Source: Acetatifactor sp. (lineage in GTDB: Bacteria; Bacillota; Clostridia; Lachnospirales; Lachnospiraceae). From it: a stretch of DNA of 64,000 nt. Positions 8,803 through 18,175 of this stretch are shown piece by piece. The notes beneath the pieces are model-generated. The model worked only from the letters and a program-made list of their open reading frames with translations. It was not told the DNA's origin and ran no database searches. A program made the translations under genes and the position numbers. How positions within the stretch are numbered: position 1 is the stretch's first letter; every line of letters starts with the position of its first letter. The stretch is from contig JAEDDX010000002.1 of the NCBI GenBank assembly GCA_016293615.1, positions 1 through 64,000 on the forward strand, in the 5' to 3' direction.

Positions 8803-9729
8803 ATGTTAGGTCTTCTAAGCTTTCTCGTGCTCATCATTTGCATTCTCACGAACTCTTCCCTTGCGATACACTATGCCTCACAGGGCCTGGAGCTGTGGTT
8901 TACAAGAATGATACCGGCACTTTTTCCCTTTATGATTCTGTCAGATATGATGATCCGAATGAATCTGACAGAACGGATTGCTGATTTTGTCTGTCCGTTG
9001 CTTCGCCCGATCCTGCGGGTCAGAAAAAATGTCCTCTATGCTGTCGTAATCGGTTTCCTCTGCGGATATCCCATGGGGGCAAAGGTGACCGCCGACCTTC
9101 TTTCTCATAAAAAGATCACACTGCGGGAGGCAGAATTCCTGCTCTCCTTTTGCAACAACATCGGGCCTGCCTATTTTTGCGGATATGTACTCCCGCTTCT
9201 GCACTGCAGACAGCCGGTAATCTGTCTGATCGGAATGTACGGGATTCCCTTCCTGTACGGAAGTCTGCTCTGTCGTCTGAACTATCGGGATATTGCAGAA
9301 AACAACACGGAAGCATCCCTTCACGGGAAGGTCTGTCCGGCGGAAGGACGGGGCGGCACAAGCAATCTTTTCGCTGCGATGGAAGGCGCCATTCAAAACT
9401 CAGGTAAAGGTATCCTTGTTTTGGGCGGATATATGATACTGTTTAATCTGCTAAACCTTCTCTTCCATCTTGTACGGAAACAGGAATGGGCTCTTCCGGC
9501 ACCTCTTTTGGAAATCTCGGGGGGACTTGCGATGTTAGGAGGAAGCCTCCCGCTCTACAGCCTCGTCGCGGTATCCTTCGGAGGAGTATGCTGTATCGCA
9601 CAAACCTACAGTTGTATCAAAGACACAGGGCTTCGAATGAGTGAGTATCTTCTGCACAAGGGCGTACTGGTCATCCTGACAGCCTTTTTTTACCTTGGGT
9701 GTTCCCTGCTATGGCCAGATGTCTTTTAA
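8803..9729 (+). CDS. ylbJ: Sporulation integral membrane protein YlbJ-like
   Basis: Polytopic inner-membrane protein (about eight hydrophobic segments over 308 residues) with the nucleoside-recognition/gate-type fold; in Bacillus, YlbJ is needed for spore cortex formation. Conserved-looking segments include LWFTRMIPALFPFMILSDMM, the GFLCGYPMGAK motif and FCNNIGPAYFCGYVLP. In Bacillus the order is ylbH(rsmD)-ylbI(coaD)-ylbJ; here rsmD and coaD are nearby but ylbJ is on the opposite strand, so the block has been locally rearranged. No clear Shine-Dalgarno precedes the ATG. It converges with the amidase gene, only eight bases apart and with no terminator between. Confidence 0.85.
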   Translation: MLGLLSFLVLIICILTNSSLAIHYASQGLELWFTRMIPALFPFMILSDMMIRMNLTERIADFVCPLLRPILRVRKNVLYAVVIGFLCGYPMGAKVTADLLSHKKITLREAEFLLSFCNNIGPAYFCGYVLPLLHCRQPVICLIGMYGIPFLYGSLLCRLNYRDIAENNTEASLHGKVCPAEGRGGTSNLFAAMEGAIQNSGKGILVLGGYMILFNLLNLLFHLVRKQEWALPAPLLEISGGLAMLGGSLPLYSLVAVSFGGVCCIAQTYSCIKDTGLRMSEYLLHKGVLVILTAFFYLGCSLLWPDVF

Positions 9730-9737
9730 TGCTGTGT

Positions 9738-11048
9738 TTACTGCTGCTTCGAGGATTTGGACCCTTCCGAGACAAGATAGCGGGCAAACATCCAAAGAAT
9801 CAGCAGAGAAGCCAATATGGTCAAAACAAGAAACACTACAATCATGAGCTGTTCTGAGTGAAACAGGTTGTTCTCATCCGTCACTTGTGCGATGCTCTCG
9901 ATGGGGACAGGGGCACCGGGCAAAGCTTTTTCTTCGGAGGGCTCATTTTTGGCAGCGATAAACACTTCCGGGCTCTCATATACATTGCTCTGCGTAAACA
10001 GGTCGAATCCGTTGTAGGCACGCACTATGAGCTTCGGCTGAATTCCGTCCGGAACGGAGACTGTCAGGGTCAGGGAGGGGTCATAAGCACCTGTCAGCGC
10101 ATCGCTTCCGGGCCATGGAAATCGTGCGCTGAAGGTTTGACCGCCGTCCAAAGAGAAATCATAATACAGAAGTGTGCTGTCCTTATCCTGCGCCGATACG
10201 CTTACCTTAAGGGTTAGCATCTCCATATCTGCGTCGACAAATTCAAGCCTGCAAAAGTCCGGCGCGGTAAGGTCCGGCAGCGTCCGGACAACCGGGGCGG
10301 AGGGATCACAGGAAACCAGAGCGTATTCGGAATAATCTGCGCCGGATATACTGCTTTTTAATCCAAAATATCTGGCAACTGCTTCCGCATCCTGCAATCC
10401 GAAGCGGACGAGGTCTTCCTCGGTTGCGCAGAAGGCTTCATCATGCGCTTCGTCCACATGACAATGCTCGAGAATGACTGCCGGAATATTCAGAGAAGCA
10501 CATTCTCTGATGATCCCGTAGTAATCCAGTCCCTTGCTGTTTCTTCTGGTTTTGATGCCGCGGAGGAACAGACCATTCTGCCGCATCAGTTCCAGATATT
10601 CACAGCCAAATTGATATCCATAGTTATTGAAGGGCTCCTGTAGGGGAACCCAGAGCTCTGAACCGAACAATTGATGGTTCTCGGAGGCGTTATAATGGAT
10701 GCTGAAAACAAAATCAGCGTTTTTGTCTGCTGCAAACTGTGCGCGCTCCTTCAGCGTCGGCTCCGAATCCTCCGTGCGCGTCAGATAGACTTCCACATTG
10801 TCATATTGGCAAAGCGCCTCGTACATTGCCTTTGCCGTGATCAGGTTCATCTGTTTCTCCAGATGATCGTTGTCCGTGGTACCGAGATTCTCGCCGCCGT
10901 GTCCCGGATCGATGATGATGACCGGAACCTCCCCGACAGGCTGGATCCGATTCACAGCCCCGGCCTTCACGGGCAGACAAACGAGGGCAAGAAAAACCAA
11001 AACAGGTAATATAAAGCTAGGCTTTTGCATCATAAATACTTTGTTCAT
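9738..11048 (-). CDS. N-acetylmuramoyl-L-alanine amidase (Amidase_3) with N- and C-terminal membrane segments
   Basis: Zinc amidase that cuts the bond between muramic acid and the peptide of peptidoglycan. A signal or anchor segment is at residues 10-31. The Amidase_3 domain spans about 42-230 with zinc ligands H50 (IIIDPGHGG), E64 and H118 (SIHYNAS) and the catalytic glutamate E194 (VILEHC). A beta-rich extracytoplasmic region (about 255-375) follows, then a second membrane helix at 401-427 and a short positively charged tail. A C-terminal anchor is uncommon for this family; it suggests an enzyme fixed at the membrane, perhaps in sporulation or division. The adjacent convergent ylbJ fits a sporulation link, but this is inference. 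Confidence 0.85.
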   Translation of the reverse strand: MNKVFMMQKPSFILPVLVFLALVCLPVKAGAVNRIQPVGEVPVIIIDPGHGGENLGTTDNDHLEKQMNLITAKAMYEALCQYDNVEVYLTRTEDSEPTLKERAQFAADKNADFVFSIHYNASENHQLFGSELWVPLQEPFNNYGYQFGCEYLELMRQNGLFLRGIKTRRNSKGLDYYGIIRECASLNIPAVILEHCHVDEAHDEAFCATEEDLVRFGLQDAEAVARYFGLKSSISGADYSEYALVSCDPSAPVVRTLPDLTAPDFCRLEFVDADMEMLTLKVSVSAQDKDSTLLYYDFSLDGGQTFSARFPWPGSDALTGAYDPSLTLTVSVPDGIQPKLIVRAYNGFDLFTQSNVYESPEVFIAAKNEPSEEKALPGAPVPIESIAQVTDENNLFHSEQLMIVVFLVLTILASLLILWMFARYLVSEGSKSSKQQ

Positions 11049-11080
11049 AACATCCTTTTACAGGTTCTTAAATGCAAGAA

Positions 11081-11108
11081 AAACCGGCTCCCTTGCGAAA
11101 ACCGGTTT
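11081..11108 (-). terminator. Terminator after the coiled-coil gene
   Basis: Stem AAACCGG/CCGGTTT (11081-11087 with 11102-11108) with a 14-base loop, followed on the minus strand by TT and a pyrimidine-rich stretch. It ends the rsmD-coaD-coiled-coil group. The plus strand also has TTTGTTTT after it. Confidence 0.7.
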
Positions 11109-11128
11109 GTTTTCTATTGATTTCATTG

Positions 11129-11719
11129 TTACATCGTATCGATGTCACCCTCTTCATCCGTATCGCTGGTCTCATAATTGGTCTGGGGATAAAGCGCCTG
11201 TCTGTTTGCCTGAATGACATCTCTGTACTGTGTCAGACTTCCAAGGAGTGTTTCGTAGTTGGAAGTACAATTGGAAATCGCAGATACCAGAATGGACTCC
11301 ATCTCGGCCAGTCTGTCTTCCGTATACTGGGCAGCCTGGCTGCGGAGTTCATTTGCTTCCAGTACAGCCTTGTCAAGAATATCCTGAGCCTGCTGTGTCG
11401 CCAGACTCACGACCTCATGTGCCTGCGCATATGCCTGCTGCATGATCTCGTGCTCACTGATGAGCTCATTGGTCTGTACGGTAGCCTCAGCAATCAGCTT
11501 CTCTGCCTTTTCGCGCGCATCGTTCAGAATCGCATCCTTGTTGCTGATGATTTTCTGATAACGCTTAATCTCCTCGGGCGTTTTCATCCTCAATTCGCGA
11601 ATCAGCTCTTCAATTTCATCCTTATTCACGATAATCTCGGTAGAAGAAAATAATCTTGTCTTACAGTTTGCGATAAATTCCTCGAGTTCATCGATAATCT
11701 GTTCAATTCTGCTACTCAT
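11129..11719 (-). CDS. DivIVA-like / V-ATPase subunit H-like coiled-coil protein
   Basis: A 196-residue soluble protein that is almost entirely helical. The central part (about residues 45-150) is a long Ala/Glu/Gln/Lys-rich coiled coil ([41 protein letters not shown]), which resembles DivIVA C-terminal regions and is often labelled ATPase in Lachnospiraceae genomes without evidence of ATP binding; no Walker motif is present. The last 15 residues are acidic. The start at 11719 is chosen for its AAGGAG and because it overlaps the coaD stop by eight bases (ATGAGTAG). A structural or polar-scaffold role is a guess. Confidence 0.7.
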   Translation of the reverse strand: MSSRIEQIIDELEEFIANCKTRLFSSTEIIVNKDEIEELIRELRMKTPEEIKRYQKIISNKDAILNDAREKAEKLIAEATVQTNELISEHEIMQQAYAQAHEVVSLATQQAQDILDKAVLEANELRSQAAQYTEDRLAEMESILVSAISNCTSNYETLLGSLTQYRDVIQANRQALYPQTNYETSDTDEEGDIDTM

Positions 11720-12212
11720 TGCCCTGCTCCTTATTCTTGTATTTTTCATGAATCAGATCAGCCACAAATTCAGGAACACACTGGCTGATATCCCCATTAA
11801 AACTTGCAATTTCTTTTACACTGGAAGAACTCAGATATGCATATTCCAGACTGGTCGTCAGAAAAATGGTATCCAGTTTTCCGTTCGATAGTTTTCTGTT
11901 CGTCTGAGCAATCTGAAGTTCATATTCAAAATCACTGATTGCCCGAAGACCTCTCACTGCGACATGCAGGTTGTTTTCGGCAGCGTAATTGATCAAAAGC
12001 CCGCTGAAACTGTCTACATATACATTGGGGAGATCCTTGGTTGCTTCTCTTAATATGTTAACTCGTTCCTCCACAGAAAACAAGGGACACTTTCCTTTGT
12101 TGTTCAGCACTGCGACGATCAATACATCAAATATTTCGGATGCACGTCGGATAATATCGAGATGTCCGAACGTCATAGGATCAAAACTGCCCGGATATAC
12201 CGCACGCTTCAT
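11712..12212 (-). CDS. coaD: Phosphopantetheine adenylyltransferase
   Basis: Transfers AMP from ATP to 4'-phosphopantetheine, giving dephospho-CoA, the fourth step of CoA synthesis. Starting at the ATG at 12212 (AGAGG before it) the protein begins [17 protein letters not shown], with the nucleotidyltransferase TxGH motif at residues 14-17. Other signatures: [21 protein letters not shown] and the [14 protein letters not shown] motif, seen as [11 protein letters not shown]. About 166 residues, the normal size. An upstream in-frame extension to 12239 lacks support. The rsmD-coaD pairing is widespread in Firmicutes. Confidence 0.95.
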   Translation of the reverse strand: MKRAVYPGSFDPMTFGHLDIIRRASEIFDVLIVAVLNNKGKCPLFSVEERVNILREATKDLPNVYVDSFSGLLINYAAENNLHVAVRGLRAISDFEYELQIAQTNRKLSNGKLDTIFLTTSLEYAYLSSSSVKEIASFNGDISQCVPEFVADLIHEKYKNKEQGNE

Positions 12213-12239
12213 ATGATATCCTCTCTTCCGCAGGTTCAC

Positions 12240-12788
12240 TTATGCCCGTTTGATAAACAAATGACGGTTGGTTTTGTATTGCTTGTCTTTCATCACTGCA
12301 AAGCCCATTTCATCCAAGAAGGAGAAATCGGTATGTAACGAAGCTTCCGCCACGATCAGGGTATCAGATGTAATGTTGCGCATGCTCTTTAGCACTTCAA
12401 ATACCTGTGGCTCATATCCGCCGGCATACGGCGGGTCCATGAAAAGAATATCGATCTCTTTTTCGTAGATGCTGTGCAATGCGCTGAATACATCCTGCTT
12501 TATTACTATAGCACGGTCTGACAATTTCGTAAATACCAGATTTTGCTGAATACAATCAATAGATTTTGGCGAATTATCAACAAAGTAAGCCTTTTTGGCG
12601 CCTCGGCTCAGTGCTTCGATTCCGATTGCCCCGCTCCCGCTGAATAAATCCACAAAGACACTGCCCTGTATATCGCCCTGCAGAATATTAAACAGGGTCT
12701 CTTTGATACGGTCTGTTGTCGGTCTGGTATCGAGACCTTCCGGCGCTTTTAAGGGAAGGCTCCTTGCGATTCCTGCAATGACTCTCAT
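12240..12788 (-). CDS. rsmD: 16S rRNA (guanine(966)-N2)-methyltransferase
   Basis: SAM-dependent methylation of G966 in 16S rRNA (E. coli numbering). The N-terminal MRVIAGIARSLPLKAPEG and RPTTDRIKETLFNIL are family hallmarks. The SAM-binding motif is VDLFSGSGAIGIEALSRGA (residues 46-64) and the catalytic motif DPPY is at 118-121. Length 182 is usual. Directly followed by coaD (27-base gap to the chosen coaD start) and preceded by the topoisomerase genes, so it may be transcribed with both. Confidence 0.94.
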   Translation of the reverse strand: MRVIAGIARSLPLKAPEGLDTRPTTDRIKETLFNILQGDIQGSVFVDLFSGSGAIGIEALSRGAKKAYFVDNSPKSIDCIQQNLVFTKLSDRAIVIKQDVFSALHSIYEKEIDILFMDPPYAGGYEPQVFEVLKSMRNITSDTLIVAEASLHTDFSFLDEMGFAVMKDKQYKTNRHLFIKRA

Positions 12789-12808
12789 TCCTGTTATGAA
12801 ATCCTTTC

Positions 12809-15058
12809 TTAATTTGAAACGCGGATCTTGGTTCCCTTGCCGTCTCGTTTTCCAAGTTTGATGCTGTTGAGGATAAGCTGTTTTCCCTTGTACTGCGTTA
12901 CGGTATCCACTCCGTTTCTGGTAAAGTATACCTGCTCTACGGCGTCCTTGGGACCAAGCTTCATACCGCGCACGCCGATCGCGTTCTTTTTCTTCTCCGG
13001 AATCTCTTCGATGGCAAATCTGAGGAAATATCCTTCCTTTGACTGCAGCACAATATTGCGCTGTTCCTTGAAGGCCATGACACCGACGACCTTATCCCCG
13101 TCCGCAAGCTTAGTAGCGGCGACGGAGCGCTTTGAAACATCAAACTCACCGCCGTCTACAATCTTTACCATCGATTGTTCTGTCACAAAAATGACCTGAC
13201 GAAGGTTCAGCTGCGTCTGACTGGTGATATAGACAATCGATTCCTTTTCGGAATTGAAATTGCTGACATTGTCAATCGGCACACCCTTGTCGCGGAATTT
13301 GCCAAAAGGCAGGTCACTCACCTTGATGGTATACAGCTGGCCGGTGTCCGTAAACAGACAGATTTTTCCGGTATTCTTGCAGACAAATACATATTTATTC
13401 TCCGCATCGGCTGCCTCTTTGTTGCGCTCATAGACAGACAGGTCGACAGTTTTGGCATAGCCGAAACGATCCATCAGGAACATGATCTCGGTTTCTTCTA
13501 CTTCTTTTTCCTTGTAAATCGCTTCCTGTGCATTCTCGATGACGGTTCTTCTCTTGCGGCCGTACTCTTTTTTGAACTGATCAAGCTCCTGAATCAATAC
13601 CTGTACCATGGAGTCCTTGCGGTCGAGGATGTCCTGATACCGGTAGATGTTTGCCATGGTTTCCTCGTGTTCATTGATGAGGGCCTCGATTTCCAGACCG
13701 ATCAATTTGTAGAGCCGCATCTCAAGGATTGCGTTCGCCTGCTTTTCGGTAAACTGAAGCTGAGTAGCCATGATCTTCGACTCTTTGGACTTAAACTTGA
13801 TACCGTCAATGATGCCTTCCGTCAGACAGGCTTTCGCCATGGCACGGTCTTTGGAGCCTCTTAGAATCTCGATGATCAGGTCGATTACGTTGCAGGCCTT
13901 GATCAGACCCTCCTGAATCTCCTTGCGGTCCAGTTCCCTGGCAAGCAGATTGGTATATTTTCTGGTGGCAATCTCATACTGGAAGTCCACATTCGCTTTG
14001 AGGATTGCCTTAAGTCCCATCGTCTCGGGTCTGCCGTTACAGATGGCAAGCATGTTTACACCGAAGGTGTCCTCCAGACGGGTCTTTTTATACAGGAGAT
14101 TTACAAAATTCTCGGCGTCCGCGTCTTTTCGAAGCTCGATGACGATGCGTATGCCTTCTTTGGAGGACTGGTTGGAAATATCCACGATATCCATGGTCTT
14201 CTTACTCTCGGCAAGCGCGGCGACATCCTGGAGAAACTTGGAGATATTCATGCCGATCATCGGATAGGGAATTTCCGTAATCACGACATTGACTTTTCCT
14301 CCCTTTGACTTCTCGTATTCCACCTTGCCGCGGACCTTGATCTTGCCGGTACCGGTTTCGTAGATCTCAGGAAGCTCGTCCATATTGGTTACGATGCCTC
14401 CGGTTGGGAAATCCGGTCCCTTGATATACCGCATCAGCTCTCGCGTTGTGATGTTCTCGTCCAGCATATATGCTTTCATCGCATCTATGACCTCACAGAG
14501 GTTATGGGGAGGCGTGCTGGTCGTCATGCCGACGGCAATACCCTCGGAACCGTTGACCAGAAAGTTCGGTATCCTGACGGGGAGAACTGTGGGTTCCTTC
14601 TCTGTCTCATCAAAGTTTGGCATGAAATCCACGACATCCTTGTCCAGATCGGCAAGGAAGGTGTCCTGTGTGACTTTCTGAAGTCTCGCCTCGGTATATC
14701 GCATTGCAGCGGCACCGTCACCTTCGATGTTGCCGAAGTTGCCGTGACCGTCGATTAAGGGCAGACCTTTTTTGAAGTCCTGCGTCATCACTACGAGCGC
14801 ATCGTAGATGGAGCTGTCTCCGTGGGGATGGTATTTACCCATGGTATCACCGACGATACGGGCGCTCTTTCGATAGGGTTTGTCATACCGTATGCCAAGC
14901 TCATACATGTCATAGAGTGTTCTGCGCTGAACCGGCTTGAGACCGTCGCGGACATCCGGCAATGCCCTGGCAATGATAACGCTCATGGCATAGTTGATAA
15001 AGGACTTCTGCATCTCATCAGAGTATTCTGTTTTTATGATTCTGCTGTTATCTTCCAT
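12809..15058 (-). CDS. Type IIA DNA topoisomerase subunit A, ParC-like (no GyrA box)
   Basis: DNA-cleaving subunit of a type II topoisomerase. The catalytic tyrosine is Y121 in AAMRYTEARL. The quinolone-region residues are S82 and D86 (HPHGDSSIYDAL), the unaltered types. The C-terminal beta-pinwheel is present (GVRGMKLG, CKNTGKICLFTDTGQLYTIK) but the GyrA box (Q-R/K-R-G-G-R/K-G), needed for negative supercoiling, is absent from its expected place after blade 1. The length of 749 is also short for GyrA. I infer a topoisomerase IV-like or otherwise decatenating enzyme in addition to a gyrase near oriC, outside this window. Annotation as GyrA is the alternative. Follows its B subunit by 15 bases. 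Confidence 0.8.
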   Translation of the reverse strand: MEDNSRIIKTEYSDEMQKSFINYAMSVIIARALPDVRDGLKPVQRRTLYDMYELGIRYDKPYRKSARIVGDTMGKYHPHGDSSIYDALVVMTQDFKKGLPLIDGHGNFGNIEGDGAAAMRYTEARLQKVTQDTFLADLDKDVVDFMPNFDETEKEPTVLPVRIPNFLVNGSEGIAVGMTTSTPPHNLCEVIDAMKAYMLDENITTRELMRYIKGPDFPTGGIVTNMDELPEIYETGTGKIKVRGKVEYEKSKGGKVNVVITEIPYPMIGMNISKFLQDVAALAESKKTMDIVDISNQSSKEGIRIVIELRKDADAENFVNLLYKKTRLEDTFGVNMLAICNGRPETMGLKAILKANVDFQYEIATRKYTNLLARELDRKEIQEGLIKACNVIDLIIEILRGSKDRAMAKACLTEGIIDGIKFKSKESKIMATQLQFTEKQANAILEMRLYKLIGLEIEALINEHEETMANIYRYQDILDRKDSMVQVLIQELDQFKKEYGRKRRTVIENAQEAIYKEKEVEETEIMFLMDRFGYAKTVDLSVYERNKEAADAENKYVFVCKNTGKICLFTDTGQLYTIKVSDLPFGKFRDKGVPIDNVSNFNSEKESIVYITSQTQLNLRQVIFVTEQSMVKIVDGGEFDVSKRSVAATKLADGDKVVGVMAFKEQRNIVLQSKEGYFLRFAIEEIPEKKKNAIGVRGMKLGPKDAVEQVYFTRNGVDTVTQYKGKQLILNSIKLGKRDGKGTKIRVSN

Positions 15059-15073
15059 ACTGTCCGGCCTTCC

Positions 15074-17002
15074 TTAAGCATTGTAATCCAGTTCGGCATC
15101 TGTCGCATGATCGTAAATATATGCTTTTCTGGGGGGAACCTCGGTTCCCATCAAAAGACTGGTGATCTCGGAAGCCATTCGGGCATCTTCGATCTCGACC
15201 TGTTTTAATCTTCGTGTTTCCGGATCGAGTGTTGTCTCCCAAAGCTGCTGTGCATCCATTTCACCCAGACCTTTATAGCGCTGCAGGGTAAAAGAACCCT
15301 TGTGTGTCTTACGGTATTTTTCGAGCGCCCTGTCATCATACAGGTACTCTTCCTGGCCCTTGGAAGGCATTGCCTTATAAAGGGGAGGCATCGCTATATA
15401 AACATGACCTTCGAAGATAAGCTCCGGCATAAAACGGTAAAATAAAGTCAGAAGAAGGGTTGAGATATGTTCTCCGTCCACATCCGCATCGGCCATGATG
15501 ATGATTTTATCATAGCGAAGCTTTTTGATGTCGAAGTCGTTGCCGTACCCTTCCGAAAAGCCGCAGCCGAAAGCGTTGATCATCGTCTTGATTTCAGCAT
15601 TTGCGAGGACTTTATCGATACTGGCTTTCTCGACATTCAGTATCTTACCGCGGATGGGCAGAATCGCCTGATACATCCGGTTTCTTGCCGTCTTGGCACT
15701 TCCGCCCGCAGAATCTCCCTCTACGATGAAAATCTCGCACTTGGATGCATCGCGGGATTCGCAGTTTGCCAGTTTGCCGTTGGAATCAAAAGAAAACTTC
15801 TGCTTCGTCAGCATATTGGTCTTCGCGCGCTCTTCGGTCTTTCTGATCTTCGCCGCCTTCTCCGCGCAGCCGATGATGGCCTTCAGCGTCTCAAGATTTC
15901 GGTCAAAGAAACGAACGATTTCATCGCCGGTAATCTTGCTGACGACCTTGGCCGCATCCTGATTGTCCAGTTTGGTCTTCGTCTGCCCCTCAAATCTGGG
16001 GTCGGGATGCTTGATGGAGACAACCGCAGTCATACCGTTTCTGACATCGGCGCCCGTGAAGTTCACATCCTTTTCTTTCAGAATTCCCAGCTCCCGTGCA
16101 TAGTTGTTGATGACATTCGTAAACATGGTTTTAAAGCCGGTCAGGTGCGTACCGCCTTCGGAATTATAGATATTGTTACAGAAGCCGAGCACATTTTCAT
16201 GGAATTCATTGACATACTGGAATGCCACTTCGACAGAAATATTATCACTCTCTCCGCGGAAGAAAATGACATCATGAACCGCTTCCTGGTTTTTATTAAT
16301 GTCTTTGATAAAACCAATGATGCCCTCAGGCTCATGATAGGTGATCAGCTCCGGGACTTCCTTTCGATTATCCTGAAAATGAATGGTTAACTGGGGATTG
16401 AGATAGGCAGTCTCGTGAAGTCTGCTTTTTACCTCATCCTCCTTGAAATAGGTTTTGTCAAAAATGGTCGGATCCGGCAGAAAGTTGATGGTAGTACCGG
16501 TCTCGCGCGTTTTTCCGAGCACCGGGAGCAGTCCGTCAATCAACTCGAGTGTCGGGATTCCGCGCTCATATTTATCTTCGTAAATATAGCCTCCTGTTTT
16601 GACTGTAACGGTCAAACGGGTGGAAAGAGCATTCACGACGGAGGAACCCACGCCGTGAAGACCTCCGCTGGTCTTATAGGCATTGTTGTCAAATTTGCCG
16701 CCGGCATGCAGTGTCGTAAATACAAGGCGTTCCGCACTGATACCCTTCTCGTGCATTCCGACGGGGATACCGCGTCCGTTGTCGATAATGGTTGCAGAGC
16801 CGTCGCTTTCCAATATCACGGTTATGGTATCACAAAAGCCTGCGAGGTGTTCATCCACGGCGTTATCTACAATTTCATAAATAAGATGATTCAAGCCTTT
16901 CGTGGAAACACTGCCGATATACATTCCCGGTCGTTTCCGGACGGCTTCCAAGCCCTCGAGGACGGTAATGCTTGATGCATCATACTGATTCGATGTTGCC
17001 AT
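15074..17002 (-). CDS. Type IIA DNA topoisomerase subunit B, ParE-like
   Basis: ATPase subunit partner of the preceding A subunit. GHKL ATP-binding residues are visible: E43 and N47 in EIVDNAVDEHLAGF, D74 in DNGRGIPVG, and the ATP-lid GGLHGVGS at 113-120. The transducer domain follows, then TOPRIM with EGDSAGG at 428-434 and a DADVDGEHI metal motif, and the C-terminal LQRYKGLGEMDAQQLWETTLDP. Length 642, without the insertion seen in proteobacterial GyrB. GyrB and ParE cannot be separated from sequence alone; the A subunit without a GyrA box suggests ParE. GGAAGGAG precedes the ATG and a promoter lies about 80 bases upstream. Confidence 0.82.
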   Translation of the reverse strand: MATSNQYDASSITVLEGLEAVRKRPGMYIGSVSTKGLNHLIYEIVDNAVDEHLAGFCDTITVILESDGSATIIDNGRGIPVGMHEKGISAERLVFTTLHAGGKFDNNAYKTSGGLHGVGSSVVNALSTRLTVTVKTGGYIYEDKYERGIPTLELIDGLLPVLGKTRETGTTINFLPDPTIFDKTYFKEDEVKSRLHETAYLNPQLTIHFQDNRKEVPELITYHEPEGIIGFIKDINKNQEAVHDVIFFRGESDNISVEVAFQYVNEFHENVLGFCNNIYNSEGGTHLTGFKTMFTNVINNYARELGILKEKDVNFTGADVRNGMTAVVSIKHPDPRFEGQTKTKLDNQDAAKVVSKITGDEIVRFFDRNLETLKAIIGCAEKAAKIRKTEERAKTNMLTKQKFSFDSNGKLANCESRDASKCEIFIVEGDSAGGSAKTARNRMYQAILPIRGKILNVEKASIDKVLANAEIKTMINAFGCGFSEGYGNDFDIKKLRYDKIIIMADADVDGEHISTLLLTLFYRFMPELIFEGHVYIAMPPLYKAMPSKGQEEYLYDDRALEKYRKTHKGSFTLQRYKGLGEMDAQQLWETTLDPETRRLKQVEIEDARMASEITSLLMGTEVPPRKAYIYDHATDAELDYNA

Positions 17003-17083
17003 GCGTAGAACTCCTTCCTAACATACCCTGAAGCGGCGGATTGACAGCCCGGTCAGAGAATTTGAACATAATATAACCAGATT

Positions 17084-17113
17084 ATTATAACATAAATATA
17101 GTGGCTTGTACAA
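17084..17113 (-). promoter_or_regulatory. Probable promoter of the topoisomerase pair
   Basis: On the minus strand TTGTAC (17108-17113), 18-base spacer, TATAAT (17084-17089). The rest of the 262-base gap between this operon and degV (17003-17264) is AT-rich and shows nothing else apart from the degV terminator. Confidence 0.6.
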
Positions 17114-17228
17114 GAAAAAACAAGAAATAGATACAAAATATTGCGGTGGAGTTTGCCGGTCAATTGCAATCGTGCATGCTAAGCTTACGATATGGATACA
17201 CAGCCTCGATAAGGAAGAAAAATCGCAA

Positions 17229-17259
17229 AAAAAACAGAAGATCTGCTCTTCTGTTTTTT
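17229..17259 (-). terminator. Terminator after degV (symmetrical)
   Basis: Core stem CAGAAGA/TCTTCTG (17235-17241 with 17247-17253) with a 5-base loop, extended by six A-T pairs that supply a T run on either strand. Ends the recG-degV transcript. Confidence 0.85.
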
Positions 17260-17264
17260 GATTG

Positions 17265-18134
17265 CTATGCATTGATATTCTTACAGCAAGCCAGTGCCAA
17301 TGCGCCGGGGCCGATATGACAGGCAACGCTCAGCGACAGAGGATTGATCACAATGTTTGCACCGGGATAGATCTGCAGCACTTCATCCCGAAGTGCCATT
17401 GCTGCTTCTTCATTCTGTGTGTGTGCAATTTCCAGCCAAATGCTGTCGGGCTTTTGCATTCCGCCGAAGCGGTTCTCGATATCGCTCTTGATGGCGTTGA
17501 TCATGATGGATTTACCCTGGGCAGTTGTTCTTGCCTTGGCAAATGCATCGAGCTTATCACCCTGAATCTGCAGGACCGGCTTGATCTTAAGAAGTGTTCC
17601 GATGGTTGCAGCTGCGGGAGTGATTCTTCCGCCTTTTTTCAAATAATGCAGAGTGTCTAACATAATGTAGATACTGCTGTTGAACTTGTCCTTTTCCAGA
17701 AAATCCTTGATCTTTGCAGCGGACATACCCTTTTGTGCCAGAAGCACTGCATCCAGTGCGGACTGTCTCTGTGTGACGGAAATGCGCTGGTTATTGACAA
17801 CCTGTACGCGACCGTCGTATTCTTCGGCAAGCATCATGGCGCTCTGGCAGGAACCGGAAAGGCCGCTGCTCATGGGAATATGTACGATTTCATCGTATTC
17901 CTTCAGGATATCATCCCAAAGCTTCATGACAGACTCGGGCGAAGGCTGGCTCGTGCTGATGCCGGCGCCTGTCGACAGCTTTTCGTAAAACTGCTCCTGC
18001 GTCAGATCAATATCTTCAAAGAAGGTTTCTTCATCAATCATGAAAGGCATGGGGAGCACATAAATACCAAGCTTAGGTGCTTCTGCCTGTGTAATACCGC
18101 TGTTGCTGTCTGTGACAATTGCAATCTTAGACAT
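17265..18134 (-). CDS. degV: DegV-family fatty acid-binding protein
   Basis: DegV proteins hold a fatty acid; FakB members of the family present it to the FakA kinase for phosphorylation. Family signatures: SKIAIVTDSNSG at the start, STSQPSPE, the IPMSSGLSGSCQSA motif with the serines that contact the lipid carboxylate, and the LHYLKKGGRI motif. About 289 residues from the chosen ATG at 18134 (AGGAGAG before it); an in-frame extension to 18158 is not needed. A FakA/YloV-like gene is just upstream beyond recG, which supports the FakB role though not the fatty-acid preference. Confidence 0.88.
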   Translation of the reverse strand: MSKIAIVTDSNSGITQAEAPKLGIYVLPMPFMIDEETFFEDIDLTQEQFYEKLSTGAGISTSQPSPESVMKLWDDILKEYDEIVHIPMSSGLSGSCQSAMMLAEEYDGRVQVVNNQRISVTQRQSALDAVLLAQKGMSAAKIKDFLEKDKFNSSIYIMLDTLHYLKKGGRITPAAATIGTLLKIKPVLQIQGDKLDAFAKARTTAQGKSIMINAIKSDIENRFGGMQKPDSIWLEIAHTQNEEAAMALRDEVLQIYPGANIVINPLSLSVACHIGPGALALACCKNINA

Positions 18135-18175
18135 ACATAACTCTCCTGTTCTGTTCAATACATAATATTTTACCT

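Noticed and set aside
12809..15058. Calling the A subunit gyrase GyrA outright
   Set aside because: No GyrA box is visible; left as ParC-like until a second pair is found.
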